Numbered from the stretch's first letter, positions 45,372-54,420 are shown. The stretch: DNA of 64,000 nt from Pleomorphomonas sp. PLEO (GCF_041320595.1 NZ_CP166625.1:4896001-4960000), one strand, 5' to 3'. The notes: generated from the sequence alone by a model not told the origin. Numbers and translations are program-made.

Positions 45372-45788
45372 ATGGACAGCATCAAGGCCCCGGCGCTGCT
45401 CGCCGGACGCATTCTTCTCTCTATCCTCTTCATCACCTCCGGCTGGGGCAAGATCGTCGGCTACGCCGGTACCGCGGGCTACATGCAGGCCATGGGCGTG
45501 CCGACAATCCTTCTGCCGCTCGTCATCCTGACTGAGTTCGGTGGCGGCCTCGCCATTCTGGTCGGCTTCCAGACGCGCATCGTCTCCGTCCTGCTGGCCG
45601 GCTTCTGCGTCGTTGCCGGCTATCTGTTCCATTACAAGGCGATCAGCGGCACCGCCGGTCAGGAAATGATGGACATGATGAACTGGCTTGCCTTCATGAA
45701 GAACATCACCATCGCCGGCGGTTTCCTCGCGCTGGTGGGCGCGGGTGCCGGTGCGCTGTCGGCCGACGCCAAGCTCGGCAAGGCCTGA
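45372..45788 (+). CDS. DoxX family membrane protein
   Basis: A 138-residue protein with four membrane segments: LLAGRILLSILFITSGWGKI, LPLVILTEFGGGLAILVG, VSVLLAGFCVVAGYLF and a last one near the C-terminus. The GRILLSILFITSGWGK start and GGGLAILVGFQTR are typical of DoxX/YqjF-type proteins, often linked with thiol or oxidative stress. The ATG at 45372 is chosen from the family N-terminus. Between it and hisS is a terminator hairpin. The precise role is not known. Confidence 0.85.
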   Translation: MDSIKAPALLAGRILLSILFITSGWGKIVGYAGTAGYMQAMGVPTILLPLVILTEFGGGLAILVGFQTRIVSVLLAGFCVVAGYLFHYKAISGTAGQEMMDMMNWLAFMKNITIAGGFLALVGAGAGALSADAKLGKA

Positions 45789-45868
45789 TCGGACAACACA
45801 ACCGGGAGGGCGGACGACAGGCGGAAACAGCCGCTTCGCCTTGCCCTTTCGGTGCTTATCGATTACTT

Positions 45869-45899
45869 GAAAACCCGCGCGCCCCGCTCGCGGGTTTTC
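45869..45899 (+). terminator. Hairpin between doxX and hisS, probable terminator
   Basis: Eleven-pair stem GAAAACCCGCG/CGCGGGTTTTC (45869-45879 with 45889-45899), nine-base loop. The T-run belongs to the stem, so it works as terminator for the DoxX gene; it is 46 bases before the hisS start and could also act on hisS expression. Confidence 0.72.
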
Positions 45900-45944
45900 G
45901 CGCGTTTTGGCCACTGCCGGCCGCTATTCCAGGGCACAAAACCG

Positions 45945-47441
45945 ATGTCGGATTATCTCAAGGCGCGCCTGCCGCGCGGTCTCGTCGATCGTACCCCCGC
46001 CGAACTCAAGGCGACTGAGGCCATGATCGAGACCATCCGACATACCTATGAAATCTACGGCTTCGAGCCAGTGGAAACACCGCTGATCGAATACACGGAT
46101 GCACTCGGCAAGTTCCTGCCCGATCAGGACCGCCCGAACGAGGGCGTGTTCTCCTTCCAGGACGATGACGAGCAGTGGCTGTCCCTGCGTTATGACCTGA
46201 CGGCGCCGCTTGCCCGCTTCTACGCCGAGAACCATGAAAAGCTGCCGAAACCCTATCGCAGCTATCGCAACGGCTGGGTGTTCCGCAACGAAAAGCCGGG
46301 CCCCGGCCGCTTCCGCCAGTTCATGCAGTTCGACGCCGACACGGTTGGCGCGCCATCGGTGGCCGCCGATGCCGAGATCTGCATGATGATGGCCGATACC
46401 ATGGAGGCGCTTGGTCTCAGCAAGGGCCAGTTCGTCGTTCGCGTCAACAATCGCAAGGTGCTGGACGGGGTGATGGAAGTCATCGGCCTTGCCGGCGACG
46501 AGAAGGCGGGAACGCGCCTCACCGTGCTGCGCGCCATCGACAAGCTCGACAAGATCGGCCTCTCCGGCGTGCGCGACCTGTTGGGTGCCGGCCGCTGGGA
46601 GAACCCAGAGGAGAAATCCGGCGACTTCACCAAGGGCGCCGGCCTGCCGCCCGAGGCAGCCGATGTCGTACTCGCCTTCGTGGCGAGCGGCGCCGATAGC
46701 GCGGCGGACACCGTCACCAACCTCGGCAAGCTGGTTACCGACAGCGTACGCGGCAGCGAGGGTGTCGAGGAATTGAAGCTGATTGCCACCCTCGTCGATG
46801 CCGCCGGCTATGCCGATCGGGTGAAGATCGACCCGTCGGTGGTGCGCGGTCTTGAATATTACACCGGCCCGGTGTTCGAGGCGGAGTTGACCTTTGAGGT
46901 GACCGGCGATGACGGCCGGCCAGTGCGTTTCGGCTCGGTCGGCGGCGGCGGACGCTATGATGGGTTGGTCGGTCGCTTCCTGAAGGAGCCTGTGCCGGCC
47001 ACCGGCTTCTCGATCGGCGTCTCCCGCCTGATGGCGGCGCTGCGGACGCTCGGCAAGATGGGCGTAGACAAGGTGAACGGTCCGGTGTGTGTTCTCGTCA
47101 TGGACAAGGGACCTGAGGCACTCGCCGGCTATCAGAAGATGGTCGCCGAGCTGCGCGCCGCCGGCATCGCCGCCGAGATGTATCTCGGCGCTTCCGGCAT
47201 GAAAGCGCAGATGAAATACGCCGACCGCCGCAATGCGCCTTGCGTCATCATCGAAGGCTCCAACGAGCGCGACGCCGGCCTTGTTCAGATCAAGGACCTG
47301 GCGCTCGGCAAAGAACTGTCGGCGGGGATCACCGACAATGCCGAATGGCGCGCGGCACGCCCCGCTCAGAAGGAAGTCGCTCGCGCCGACCTCGTCGCGG
47401 AAGTGAGGGTGATCGTCGAAGCGGCCGGGGGCGTGGCATGA
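45945..47441 (+). CDS. hisS: Histidyl-tRNA synthetase, alphaproteobacterial type
   Basis: Class II synthetase that charges tRNA-His. The 498 residues include class II motif 2 as [23 protein letters not shown] and the histidine motif [12 protein letters not shown], followed by the C-terminal anticodon-binding domain. Relative to E. coli (FRHEKPQAGRYRQF), the motif 2 loop is of the separate type found in many alphaproteobacteria, whose tRNA-His lacks the extra G-1. The start is the ATG at 45945. The stop overlaps hisZ by 4 bases, so HisS sits in a histidine operon. Confidence 0.95.
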   Translation: MSDYLKARLPRGLVDRTPAELKATEAMIETIRHTYEIYGFEPVETPLIEYTDALGKFLPDQDRPNEGVFSFQDDDEQWLSLRYDLTAPLARFYAENHEKLPKPYRSYRNGWVFRNEKPGPGRFRQFMQFDADTVGAPSVAADAEICMMMADTMEALGLSKGQFVVRVNNRKVLDGVMEVIGLAGDEKAGTRLTVLRAIDKLDKIGLSGVRDLLGAGRWENPEEKSGDFTKGAGLPPEAADVVLAFVASGADSAADTVTNLGKLVTDSVRGSEGVEELKLIATLVDAAGYADRVKIDPSVVRGLEYYTGPVFEAELTFEVTGDDGRPVRFGSVGGGGRYDGLVGRFLKEPVPATGFSIGVSRLMAALRTLGKMGVDKVNGPVCVLVMDKGPEALAGYQKMVAELRAAGIAAEMYLGASGMKAQMKYADRRNAPCVIIEGSNERDAGLVQIKDLALGKELSAGITDNAEWRAARPAQKEVARADLVAEVRVIVEAAGGVA

Positions 47442-48574
47442 CCGACGCCATCCAGATCGCCCTCGACAGCTTCAAGGCCGCAGGCTTTGCTGCTGTCGAT
47501 GTGCCGGTTCTCCTGCCGATGGAGGACTTCGTTCGCATCTCCGGCGAGGAATTCCGGCGCCGCATCTTCGTGACTTCGTCGAACAACGGCCACGACTGGT
47601 GCCTGCGCCCCGAGTTCACTATTCCCGTGGTGCGCACCATGTTGGCCGCCGAGCCGGCCGGTGGGCGCTTCTGTTATTCCGGCCGCGTCTTCCGGAACGG
47701 CCGGCCCGGAGAGGCCGACGAAGTGTGGCAGGTGGGCGGCGAGATCCTGGGGGACCACGATCCGGTGGCAACCGACGCCGCCGCTCTCGCCCACGCGGTG
47801 GCGATTACCGCGGCTTGCGGAGCGCCCCTCCAGCGCATCATCGTCGGCGACGTCGCCCTGTTCTCGGCGCTGCTTGCCGCGCTGGACATCCCGCCGGCCT
47901 GGCGCGCGCGCCTCACCGCGCTGTTCGGCGAGCCGGAAAAGATCGCCGATACGCTGGCGCGTCTCGAACAGCGCCGCTTCGGCTTCCCAAGCTTCGCCGC
48001 CCACGCCGAAATCATCGAAGCGCTCTCCGCCTTCCCGGCCGAGAAGGTTGGGCAGCTTTTCGCCGACATTCTGTCCATTGCCGGCGTGAAGACGGTCGGC
48101 GGTCGCACCACCGGCGAGATTGCCGAACGGGTGCTTGAGCAGGCGATGCTCGCCGCCTCCGACGGCGTGCCGGCCGAAACGATTACGGCGATTGCCGATT
48201 TCATGTCGATGCAGGATGAGAACGGCGGCGACCTCTCCATCTCGGAGGGCATTCTTCGCCTTGATGCGCTTTCGGGCCGCATCGGCGATCGCGCACCGTT
48301 CCGAGCCGCCGTCGACCGCTTCAAAGCGCGCGTCGGGGCAATCGCCGCTCTCGGCGTCGACCTGTCGACGCTGCATTACGCCGCCGGCTTCGGCCGTCGT
48401 CTCGGCTACTACGACGGCTTCGTGTTCGACATCCACGACGCAAGCCGCATCGAGGTGGGACAGGTGAGCGGAGGGGGCCGTTACGACGGCCTCGTCCGGA
48501 ATTTCAAGGCCGCCGACGCCGTCAAGGCTGTTGGATTCGCCGTATGGCCCGAGCGCTTCCGGAGGGCGTCATGA
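47438..48574 (+). CDS. hisZ: ATP phosphoribosyltransferase regulatory subunit
   Basis: HisS paralogue without aminoacylation activity that forms a complex with HisG and carries histidine feedback inhibition. The 378 residues have the class II fold with [30 protein letters not shown] and [10 protein letters not shown] near the end. Its neighbours hisS and hisG, each joined by ATGA overlaps, fix the identity. hisG follows at once and is probably translated together with it. Confidence 0.93.
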   Translation: MTDAIQIALDSFKAAGFAAVDVPVLLPMEDFVRISGEEFRRRIFVTSSNNGHDWCLRPEFTIPVVRTMLAAEPAGGRFCYSGRVFRNGRPGEADEVWQVGGEILGDHDPVATDAAALAHAVAITAACGAPLQRIIVGDVALFSALLAALDIPPAWRARLTALFGEPEKIADTLARLEQRRFGFPSFAAHAEIIEALSAFPAEKVGQLFADILSIAGVKTVGGRTTGEIAERVLEQAMLAASDGVPAETITAIADFMSMQDENGGDLSISEGILRLDALSGRIGDRAPFRAAVDRFKARVGAIAALGVDLSTLHYAAGFGRRLGYYDGFVFDIHDASRIEVGQVSGGGRYDGLVRNFKAADAVKAVGFAVWPERFRRAS

Positions 48575-49563
48575 CCGAACCGTTGATTGTCGCCGTGCCC
48601 TCCAAAGGACGGCTGCAAGAGCAGACTCTGGCTTTCTTCGAGCGATCCGGCCTGCAAATCCGGCAGGCGCGCGGCGCGCGCGACTATTTCGGCACCATTG
48701 ATGGCCTCCAAGGCGTCGAGGTCCAGTTTCGCTCTGCCTCCGAGATCGCTCGCGAGGTCGGTGCTGGCAATGTGCATCTCGCCGTCACCGGCATCGACCT
48801 TTTGCACGAGACGCTGGGCGGCGACGACAGCGCCCGCGTTGTAGCAGAGGAGGCGCCCCACCCGGCCCATATCGTCACCCGCCTTGGGTTCGGCCGTGCC
48901 GACGTGGTGGTGGCTGTGCCGCAGGCCTGGCTCGACGTGCAAACCATGGCTGACCTTGCCGACGTCGCCGCGCGCTTCCGTCTGAAGCATTATCGGCCGA
49001 TGCGCGTCGCCACGAAATACGTCGCCCTGACACGACGCTTCCTGACGGCCCATGGCGTGCACGACTATCTGATCGTCGAGAGCCCAGGCGCCACGGAGGG
49101 TGCACCAGCCGCCGGCACCGCGGAACTGATCGTCGACATTACCTCGACCGGCCAGACACTGGTCGAAAATGGTCTCAAGATCGTCGACGACGGTGTCATC
49201 ATGCGCTCGGAAGCGGCGCTTGCCGCATCGCTTGCCGCTTCCTGGACGGAAGCCGCCCGCACGGCCTGCCGGCGAATGCTCACCCGCATCGCCGCCGACG
49301 ATCGAGCACGGTCGGTGCGGCGCATCGACGCCGTCATCCGACCGTCGTCGATGCTTCCCGATGAGCTCAGGACGCGCGCCGATCTGACGCTCCTGTCGCT
49401 GCACGACGAGGGGCTCAGTCTCCTGGTGCCGAAGGCCCACGCCCAAACCGAAGCCGAGGCGCTGATCGCCCGGGGTGCGACAACAGCCGTCGTCTCGTCG
49501 GTGGAATATGTGTTCGAGGCAAAGAACGCGCTTTATGAGAAGCTTGAGGCGAAGATAGGCTGA
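48571..49563 (+). CDS. hisG: ATP phosphoribosyltransferase catalytic subunit
   Basis: First enzyme of histidine synthesis: joins ATP and PRPP. The 330 residues contain the PRPP-binding region ELIVDITSTGQTLVENGLKI and the start [18 protein letters not shown]. It is longer than the compact HisG (about 210-230 residues) that usually pairs with HisZ, but this size is typical of Hyphomicrobiales. GGAGG lies 5 bases before the ATG. The gene ends 33 bases before a palindromic repeat. Confidence 0.95.
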   Translation: MTEPLIVAVPSKGRLQEQTLAFFERSGLQIRQARGARDYFGTIDGLQGVEVQFRSASEIAREVGAGNVHLAVTGIDLLHETLGGDDSARVVAEEAPHPAHIVTRLGFGRADVVVAVPQAWLDVQTMADLADVAARFRLKHYRPMRVATKYVALTRRFLTAHGVHDYLIVESPGATEGAPAAGTAELIVDITSTGQTLVENGLKIVDDGVIMRSEAALAASLAASWTEAARTACRRMLTRIAADDRARSVRRIDAVIRPSSMLPDELRTRADLTLLSLHDEGLSLLVPKAHAQTEAEALIARGATTAVVSSVEYVFEAKNALYEKLEAKIG

Positions 49564-49595
49564 CGGGCAAAGTCTTGCGCGTCTTCGACATCACC

Positions 49596-49637
49596 TAGAG
49601 CTTCCCGGGTGAAATTAGGTTCACCGGAGAAGCTCTA
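49596..49637. repeat. Interspersed palindromic intergenic repeat
   Basis: Imperfect palindrome with 16 of 18 matching positions: TAGAGCTTC at the left, TTCACCGG and AGAAGCTCTA at the right, around ATTAGG, followed by TCTCTTTGTTTTACGCC. This matches a family of short palindromes widely spread between genes in Hyphomicrobiales. It sits between the convergent hisG and tag genes, so it may end both transcripts. Confidence 0.75.
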
Positions 49638-49647
49638 TCTCTTTGTT

Positions 49648-50301
49648 TTACGCCAAACCGGTTTTCACTTTTGCTGGAATTGCTCCGGGCCGAACGAAGG
49701 CAGCCCGTTCCTTCTCGACCGCGTCGCGGACGTCGCAGCCGTCAAGGTGGTCGTTGACGAGCCCCATGGACTGCATGAAGGCATAGACGGTGGTGGGGCC
49801 GACGAAACTCCAGCCACGCTTCTTGAGCTCCTTGGAAAGCGCAGTCGATTCCGCCGTCTTCGGCTGGATATCTTTCATTGTGAAACCGGCCGGCCGGCTT
49901 TCCGGAGCAGGCTCGAAACGCCAGATGAAGGCTGCAAGCGACCCGGCTTCAGCCTGAAGGTCCAGTGCCCTACGGGCATTGTTGATCGTCGAGACAATCT
50001 TGCCGCGATGGCGGACAATGCCGACATCGCTCACCAAACGGTCGACGTCCACATCGGTGAATGCGGCAACAGTCGGAATATCGAAGCCGGCGAAGGCAGT
50101 TCTGAAATTCTCCCGCTTCCTCAAGATGGTGATCCAGGCAAGCCCCGACTGGAAGCCCTCAAGGCAGAGCTTTTCGAACAGGCGCGTATCATCGGCCACC
50201 GGCCGGCCCCACTCCTCATCGTGGTAGCGCCGGTAGAGCGGATCACTGCCCGCCCAAAAACAGCGCGTTACGCCGTCGTCGCCCGTGATGATGCCGTCCA
50301 T
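49648..50301 (-). CDS. tag: DNA-3-methyladenine glycosylase I
   Basis: Removes 3-methyladenine from alkylated DNA; zinc-containing HhH-superfamily enzyme. The 217 residues contain the N-terminal Cys and His zinc region CFWAGSDPLYRRYHDEEWG, the LFEKLCLEGFQSGLAWITILRKRE block with the catalytic pocket, and the C-terminal SMGLVNDHLDGCDVRD with the other zinc ligands. The family signature is clear. No ada or other alkylation genes lie nearby. The 3' end adjoins the palindromic repeat. Confidence 0.94.
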   Translation of the reverse strand: MDGIITGDDGVTRCFWAGSDPLYRRYHDEEWGRPVADDTRLFEKLCLEGFQSGLAWITILRKRENFRTAFAGFDIPTVAAFTDVDVDRLVSDVGIVRHRGKIVSTINNARRALDLQAEAGSLAAFIWRFEPAPESRPAGFTMKDIQPKTAESTALSKELKKRGWSFVGPTTVYAFMQSMGLVNDHLDGCDVRDAVEKERAAFVRPGAIPAKVKTGLA

Positions 50302-50370
50302 GCCAACGTCCCCAGTTGAAGTGTCACAGAAGCCATCTTAGCGACGCCAGCCGCCATGAATTGGCAGCAA

Positions 50371-50396
50371 CAAAAAAGCGGCCGGGATCCGGCCGC
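50371..50396 (-). terminator. Intrinsic terminator of the second cheZ gene
   Basis: On the minus strand: eight-pair stem GCGGCCGG/CCGGCCGC, three-base loop, followed by six T. It lies about 26 bases downstream of the cheZ stop. Confidence 0.9.
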
Positions 50397-50421
50397 CTTG
50401 CATTGTCGACTGGGATTGTGT

Positions 50422-51126
50422 TCAGGCGAACAGCGCGTCGATATCGTCTTGAGATGCGCAATCGGCAGTCGGCAGCGCGGGTCCGTTGAGCAGTGCGGCA
50501 TCACCGACGCGGCGCAGCGAGTCGTCGGCTTCGATCGAGTTGAAAGCCTCCATGCCGCCCCAGATCTCCATCATACGGTTGACGCGATCCTCGATGAAGC
50601 GAAGGACATTGACCACTTTGGTAATGCGCTGTCCGGTGAGGTCCTGGAAATTGCAGGCCTCATAGATGGCCAGCACACGCTCCTGGATATCGGCCGCCAT
50701 CGCCTGCTGATCGCCCTTGAGATGGGCAACGAGATTGGTGGCATCCTCGTCGATCGTCTCTACCGCCGACAAGATGCTCTCGGTCGCACGCTCGGTACCT
50801 TCCACCACGGCGTCGAGCTCGTCGGTGACGCGGCTCATGTCCTCGCCCTTGAAGCCGGAAACGTGAAGACTGGCGATTTCCTGCTTGGTGCGGGAAATTG
50901 CCTCCTGGATGGTCTCCATCTCGTTTTTGAGCTTGTAGGCCTCGGTGAACTGCCTCTGGTAGTCCGTGATAATATCCTTGCTGATCTCCTGTTGCGGTTT
51001 GACCAGCTTCTTTATCTCGTTCAGTTCATGAAGGATCGCGTCGGCACGAAAGCCGTTCGCCGGCTCGGACACCGCGCCGACGCCAAGCATAGCTTCGATA
51101 CGATAAGCCTTGCGAGCCAACGCCAT
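50422..51126 (-). CDS. cheZ: CheZ-type CheY-P phosphatase (second copy)
   Basis: A 234-residue helical protein with the CheZ catalytic motif FQDLTGQRITKVVNVLR (D162 and Q166) and the CheY-docking C-terminus SQDDIDALFA. It differs from the first CheZ in its N-terminal 50 residues and in the middle helix, so the two probably serve different CheY pools. It is the only gene between tag and the L,D-transpeptidases and has its own terminator. No receptor, CheA or CheW genes are in the window. Confidence 0.9.
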   Translation of the reverse strand: MALARKAYRIEAMLGVGAVSEPANGFRADAILHELNEIKKLVKPQQEISKDIITDYQRQFTEAYKLKNEMETIQEAISRTKQEIASLHVSGFKGEDMSRVTDELDAVVEGTERATESILSAVETIDEDATNLVAHLKGDQQAMAADIQERVLAIYEACNFQDLTGQRITKVVNVLRFIEDRVNRMMEIWGGMEAFNSIEADDSLRRVGDAALLNGPALPTADCASQDDIDALFA

Positions 51127-51444
51127 ATTTCACTCCTCGTATCCGCGGCCGGAACCTGTCGCCAAGATCGGACGACGCCGCCGAGAGCCTTAACTGTAGG
51201 ACTCGGCGGTTAACAACGCGTATGTCCGAAACACGCCGGGCAAAATTTCTCCCGCTGTTTCATATGGTTGGGGAAATTTTCGATACAGTTCCTTAACCAT
51301 GACGACAAATCCGTCGATTTGGAGGGAAATAGGTCGCATCTCATTCACCATTCCTAGAGCGCCTTTCCCTAGCCTCGTTTTCGGTGCGCGGGAGGAGGAA
51401 AGCCGCCGACCGCGCCGAACACCCATCAACTGAGGTTCTCCCCG
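51127..51444. other. 318-base divergent region between cheZ and L,D-transpeptidase genes
   Basis: Contains an eight-pair inverted repeat, CCGCCGAG with CTCGGCGG (51178-51209), about 50-80 bases upstream of the cheZ start, and otherwise no feature I can name. Both genes must have their promoters here. Confidence 0.5.
51178..51209. repeat. Inverted repeat upstream of the second cheZ gene
   Basis: Arms CCGCCGAG (51178-51185) and CTCGGCGG (51202-51209), 16 bases apart. Possible operator or leader hairpin for cheZ; no T-run follows. Confidence 0.4.
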
Positions 51445-52152
51445 ATGAGAGCTGCTGCCTTGTTCTTCGCCGGAATTGCCGCCGTCGTCGTTTCGACGGG
51501 ATCGGCCACCGCCCAGGCGGGCCGCTATATTGCGCCGCCGCCAATCGTGCTGTCGCCCAATCTCACCGATCCCTGGGTGACGCAGCTTCAGCCCGGCAAT
51601 GTGCCGATCTACGCGGCGCCACAAGCTCGAACCCCGCGCGCTTGGTCGGCGCCGCCGGAAGCCGAGGTGAAAGCGGCGCGCAAGGTCGATCCACGCACAC
51701 TGCCGCTGGCGCCGGAGTTCTTGCCACAGGAGGTTGCCTATGATGGTCCCGCTACGCCCGGCTCCATCATCATCGACACAGTCAACCGCTATCTCTATCT
51801 CGTCGAAGACGGCGGCTTAGCGCGCCGCTATGGCGTCGGCGTCGGGCGGCCCGGATTTACGTGGGCGGGCGAGCATCGCATCACGCGCAAGGCCGAGTGG
51901 CCGGACTGGCATCCGCCGGTAGAGATGCGCCAGCGACAGCCCGGCCTGCCGGTGATGATGCCGGGTGGTCCGAAAAATCCTCTTGGCGCCCGCGCCATGT
52001 ATCTCGGTTCAACCCTTTATCGCATCCACGGCACCGCTGAGCCGTGGACCATTGGCCACGCGGTTTCCTCCGGCTGCATCCGGATGCGCAATGAAGACGT
52101 GACCGATCTCTACGAGCGGGTAAAGGTCGGCACCCGCGTCATCGTGTTGTAA
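51445..52152 (+). CDS. L,D-transpeptidase (YkuD domain), secreted
   Basis: A 235-residue periplasmic L,D-transpeptidase that cross-links peptidoglycan at 3-3 positions or attaches proteins. The signal peptide is at residues 1-25 (cleavage after ATAQA). The YkuD domain is about 105-235, with GSIIIDTVNRYLYLVE, H195 in YRIHGT and the nucleophile C211 in SSGCIRM. It is followed by a second, lipoprotein-type L,D-transpeptidase on the same strand with a hairpin between them, so they may be one regulated unit or two separately controlled genes. Confidence 0.92.
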   Translation: MRAAALFFAGIAAVVVSTGSATAQAGRYIAPPPIVLSPNLTDPWVTQLQPGNVPIYAAPQARTPRAWSAPPEAEVKAARKVDPRTLPLAPEFLPQEVAYDGPATPGSIIIDTVNRYLYLVEDGGLARRYGVGVGRPGFTWAGEHRITRKAEWPDWHPPVEMRQRQPGLPVMMPGGPKNPLGARAMYLGSTLYRIHGTAEPWTIGHAVSSGCIRMRNEDVTDLYERVKVGTRVIVL

Positions 52153-52209
52153 CTGCCTCATCTCGGTCTTTTTTGCTCGAGACCGCGGGACGCGTACCCT
52201 TTTTGGCGA

Positions 52210-52236
52210 CAGCGGTCTCGACATCAGAGACCGCTG
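52210..52236. repeat. Perfect inverted repeat between the two L,D-transpeptidase genes
   Basis: Arms CAGCGGTCTC and GAGACCGCTG (10 of 10), seven-base spacer, followed by CCTTCT. The weak T-run makes it either a leaky terminator or an attenuator. Confidence 0.6.
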
Positions 52237-52319
52237 CCTTCTAGGTTCACGCAATTCTCGTGATTCGCCTTACTGCGCCGGCTCGCGGCGCCCCCCTCCC
52301 CCACCCTTCAGGTCCATCC

Positions 52320-52991
52320 ATGGTGAAATTATCCGTTGTTCCGGCGCGTCCGCTGATGCTGGCGCTCGCTGCCGGTCTTGCCCTTTCCGCCTGTGTCTCG
52401 TCGGCACCGGTGGAACCGCCCAAGCCCCCCGTCGTCGAGACACCCGTCAAGCCGCTATCCTACCTGCCTGACGACACCGCCGATGATGCGCGCGATCTCA
52501 ATCTGACCGGCGACCAGTTGCCACCGGAGCCGTTTCGCCGGGCAGAGATCGACTTTCCAACCGACGAACCGCCGGGTACGGTGATTGTCGACACCGGCGA
52601 AAAGCATCTTTACCTCGTCGAAGAGGGCGGCAAGGCGCTCCGCTATGGCGTCGGTGTCGGCCGCGAGGGGTTTGCCTGGAAGGGCGCCGTGGAGATCGGC
52701 AGCCGGCAGAAGTGGCCGCGTTGGTTCCCGCCGAAGGAAATGATCGCCCGCGAGGCTGCGCGTGGCCACAACATCCCCGACATGATGGAAGGGCAGATCG
52801 GTAATCCGCTCGGCGCCCGCGCCCTCTATCTCTACGATGGCACCAAAGACACGTTGTTCCGTATCCATGGTACCTTCGAGCCCAAGAGCATCGGCACCAA
52901 CGCGTCCTCAGGCTGCATCCGCATGGCCAATAACGACGTGATGGACCTTTACGAGCGCGTCAAGGTCGGCACGCGCGTCGTGGTGCGCTGA
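52320..52991 (+). CDS. L,D-transpeptidase (YkuD domain), lipoprotein
   Basis: A 223-residue L,D-transpeptidase with a lipoprotein signal peptide (lipobox LSAC, lipidated C25), a proline-rich linker (about 30-80), and a YkuD domain (86-223) with H183 in FRIHGT and nucleophile C199 in SSGCIRM. Strong resemblance to the preceding gene (both end in YERVKVGTRV) suggests duplication. The lipid anchor would place it at a membrane, unlike the first copy. The ATG at 52320 is preferred because upstream codons look non-coding. Confidence 0.92.
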   Translation: MVKLSVVPARPLMLALAAGLALSACVSSAPVEPPKPPVVETPVKPLSYLPDDTADDARDLNLTGDQLPPEPFRRAEIDFPTDEPPGTVIVDTGEKHLYLVEEGGKALRYGVGVGREGFAWKGAVEIGSRQKWPRWFPPKEMIAREAARGHNIPDMMEGQIGNPLGARALYLYDGTKDTLFRIHGTFEPKSIGTNASSGCIRMANNDVMDLYERVKVGTRVVVR

Positions 52992-53001
52992 AGGCAGGCT
53001 T

Positions 53002-53334
53002 CTAAAATTGGTCGATCCGCTTGGTGTAGGCGTCCAGCACGCAGCCACGCGGGTCGCCCGTCTGGGCACATTTTAGCATTTGCCCCCGCCAAGTGCGTTG
53101 CGAGGCCCGAAGCTCGGGGACCTGATCGGCGCTGGCCCGGGCGAGCGCCCGCGCGAAATCTCGAGCAAGACGCAGATCGAGATCGGCGAGCGCATCATCG
53201 CCGCAAATCATCTTCTCGACTTCCGCCTTGGCGCCATCGCAATCGAAACTGGGTTGGGCCGCCGTGGCCGGCAGCGCCAACATCGCCAGAAGGACGATGG
53301 CAACGATGCCCGAACCTGCTGCCAACCCGCTCAT
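53002..53334 (-). CDS. LprI-like secreted protein (DUF1311)
   Basis: A 110-residue protein with a signal peptide (cleavage near residue 26, TAAQ). The mature part PSFDCDGAKAEVEKMICGDDALADLDLRLARDFARALA matches the lysozyme-inhibitor LprI N-terminal/DUF1311 family, with paired Cys and a helical hairpin, plus RTWRGQMLKCAQTGDPRGC. The family binds lysozyme in M. tuberculosis, but most members are untested. Convergent with the L,D-transpeptidases. Confidence 0.85.
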   Translation of the reverse strand: MSGLAAGSGIVAIVLLAMLALPATAAQPSFDCDGAKAEVEKMICGDDALADLDLRLARDFARALARASADQVPELRASQRTWRGQMLKCAQTGDPRGCVLDAYTKRIDQF

Positions 53335-53652
53335 ACTCGTTCCCTCTCGTTGGGCGACTGCCTCTGGTCGGAGAGCCGGCCTGACGGCCCGGCACCAACG
53401 CGCCAGCGTTTTACAAGACTAGCGCATGATCCTGCTGTCCGTCCATGGTCGCCTTACATGGATCGAGCCTTCATTGACATTAAAGAACACTGGAAAGGCG
53501 ACGTTTTTACGGGCGAAAGCGGACTTTTGAAAGTCGGTGGAGATTTCTCCGCCGAGCCATGGGAAGACAGGACGCCATGGCTGTTCGCCAATTGCGAAGA
53601 TCGATCGTTGCGCGTATCACCTTTGCCGCGAAATAAATGGAACGGGAACATC
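53335..53652. other. 318-base region between LprI-like and lutA genes
   Basis: Divergent upstream region. An in-frame ATG at 53458 would add 65 residues to LutA (MDRAFIDIKEHWKGDVF...), but these have no family match and lack a good ribosome-binding site, so I treat the stretch as a 5' leader. Promoter elements are not obvious. Confidence 0.5.
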
Positions 53653-54420
53653 ATGACGACGCCGAAACCGCGGATCGGACTCTTCGTGACCTGCCTCGTC
53701 GACTTCTTCCGCCCGACGGTCGGCTTTTCGGCCGTCAAACTCCTCGAAGATGCCGGCTGCGAGGTGTCCGTGCCGGCAGCACAGACCTGTTGCGGTCAGC
53801 CCGCCTATAATTCCGGCGACCGCGCCGGCGCGCGAGCACTGGCCGAGCAGGTGATCGCCCTCTTCGAGACCTTCGACCATGTGGTGGTCCCCTCGGGTTC
53901 CTGCACCGGCATGATCAAAATGCACTATCCGGACCTTTTCTCCGGGGAGCCAGACTGGCGGCTCCGCGCCGAGAGGCTTGCCGCCAAAACCCACGAACTC
54001 ACGTCCTTCCTGGTCGATGTGCTCGGCGTTGCGCCTCTGCCGATCAACTGGGAAGGGACAGCGACTTACCATGACTCGTGTTCCGGTCTCCGGGAACTCG
54101 GCATCAAGGCGCAGCCGCGTCAGCTGCTGTCAGCCGTCGAGGGCCTGGCCGTCAGGGAGATGCGCGATCCGGAGGCCTGTTGCGGCTTCGGCGGCACCTT
54201 CTGCGTCAAGTACGACGAGATTTCCAATGCTATTGTCGATCGCAAGGCCGCCGACATCCGAGCGACCGGCGCCGACGTGCTGCTATCGGGTGATCTCGGC
54301 TGCCTGCTCAATATCGCAGGCAAGCTGAAACGCGAGGGCTCGCGGGTTGAAGTTCGTCATATCGCCGAAGTACTCGCCGGCATGGCTTCCGGGCCGGCCA
54401 TAGGAGAGACGAGAAAATGA
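53653..54420 (+). CDS. lutA: Lactate utilization protein LutA, (Fe-S)-binding
   Basis: Subunit of the LutABC L-lactate dehydrogenase complex (YkgEFG), which oxidises lactate to pyruvate. The 255 residues contain the two cysteine-rich CCG domains: FVTCLVDFFRP / TCCGQPAYN in the first half, and DSCSGLRELG / CCGFGGTFCVKY in the second. These coordinate Fe-S clusters. The stop overlaps lutB by 4 bases. The start at 53653 has GGAACGGGAAC just before it. Confidence 0.94.
   Translation: MTTPKPRIGLFVTCLVDFFRPTVGFSAVKLLEDAGCEVSVPAAQTCCGQPAYNSGDRAGARALAEQVIALFETFDHVVVPSGSCTGMIKMHYPDLFSGEPDWRLRAERLAAKTHELTSFLVDVLGVAPLPINWEGTATYHDSCSGLRELGIKAQPRQLLSAVEGLAVREMRDPEACCGFGGTFCVKYDEISNAIVDRKAADIRATGADVLLSGDLGCLLNIAGKLKREGSRVEVRHIAEVLAGMASGPAIGETRK

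Noticed and set aside
53458-53652. 65-residue N-terminal extension of LutA
   Set aside because: LutA homologues start at the MTTPKPRIGLFVTCLVD position; the extension lacks family support and a good ribosome-binding site.
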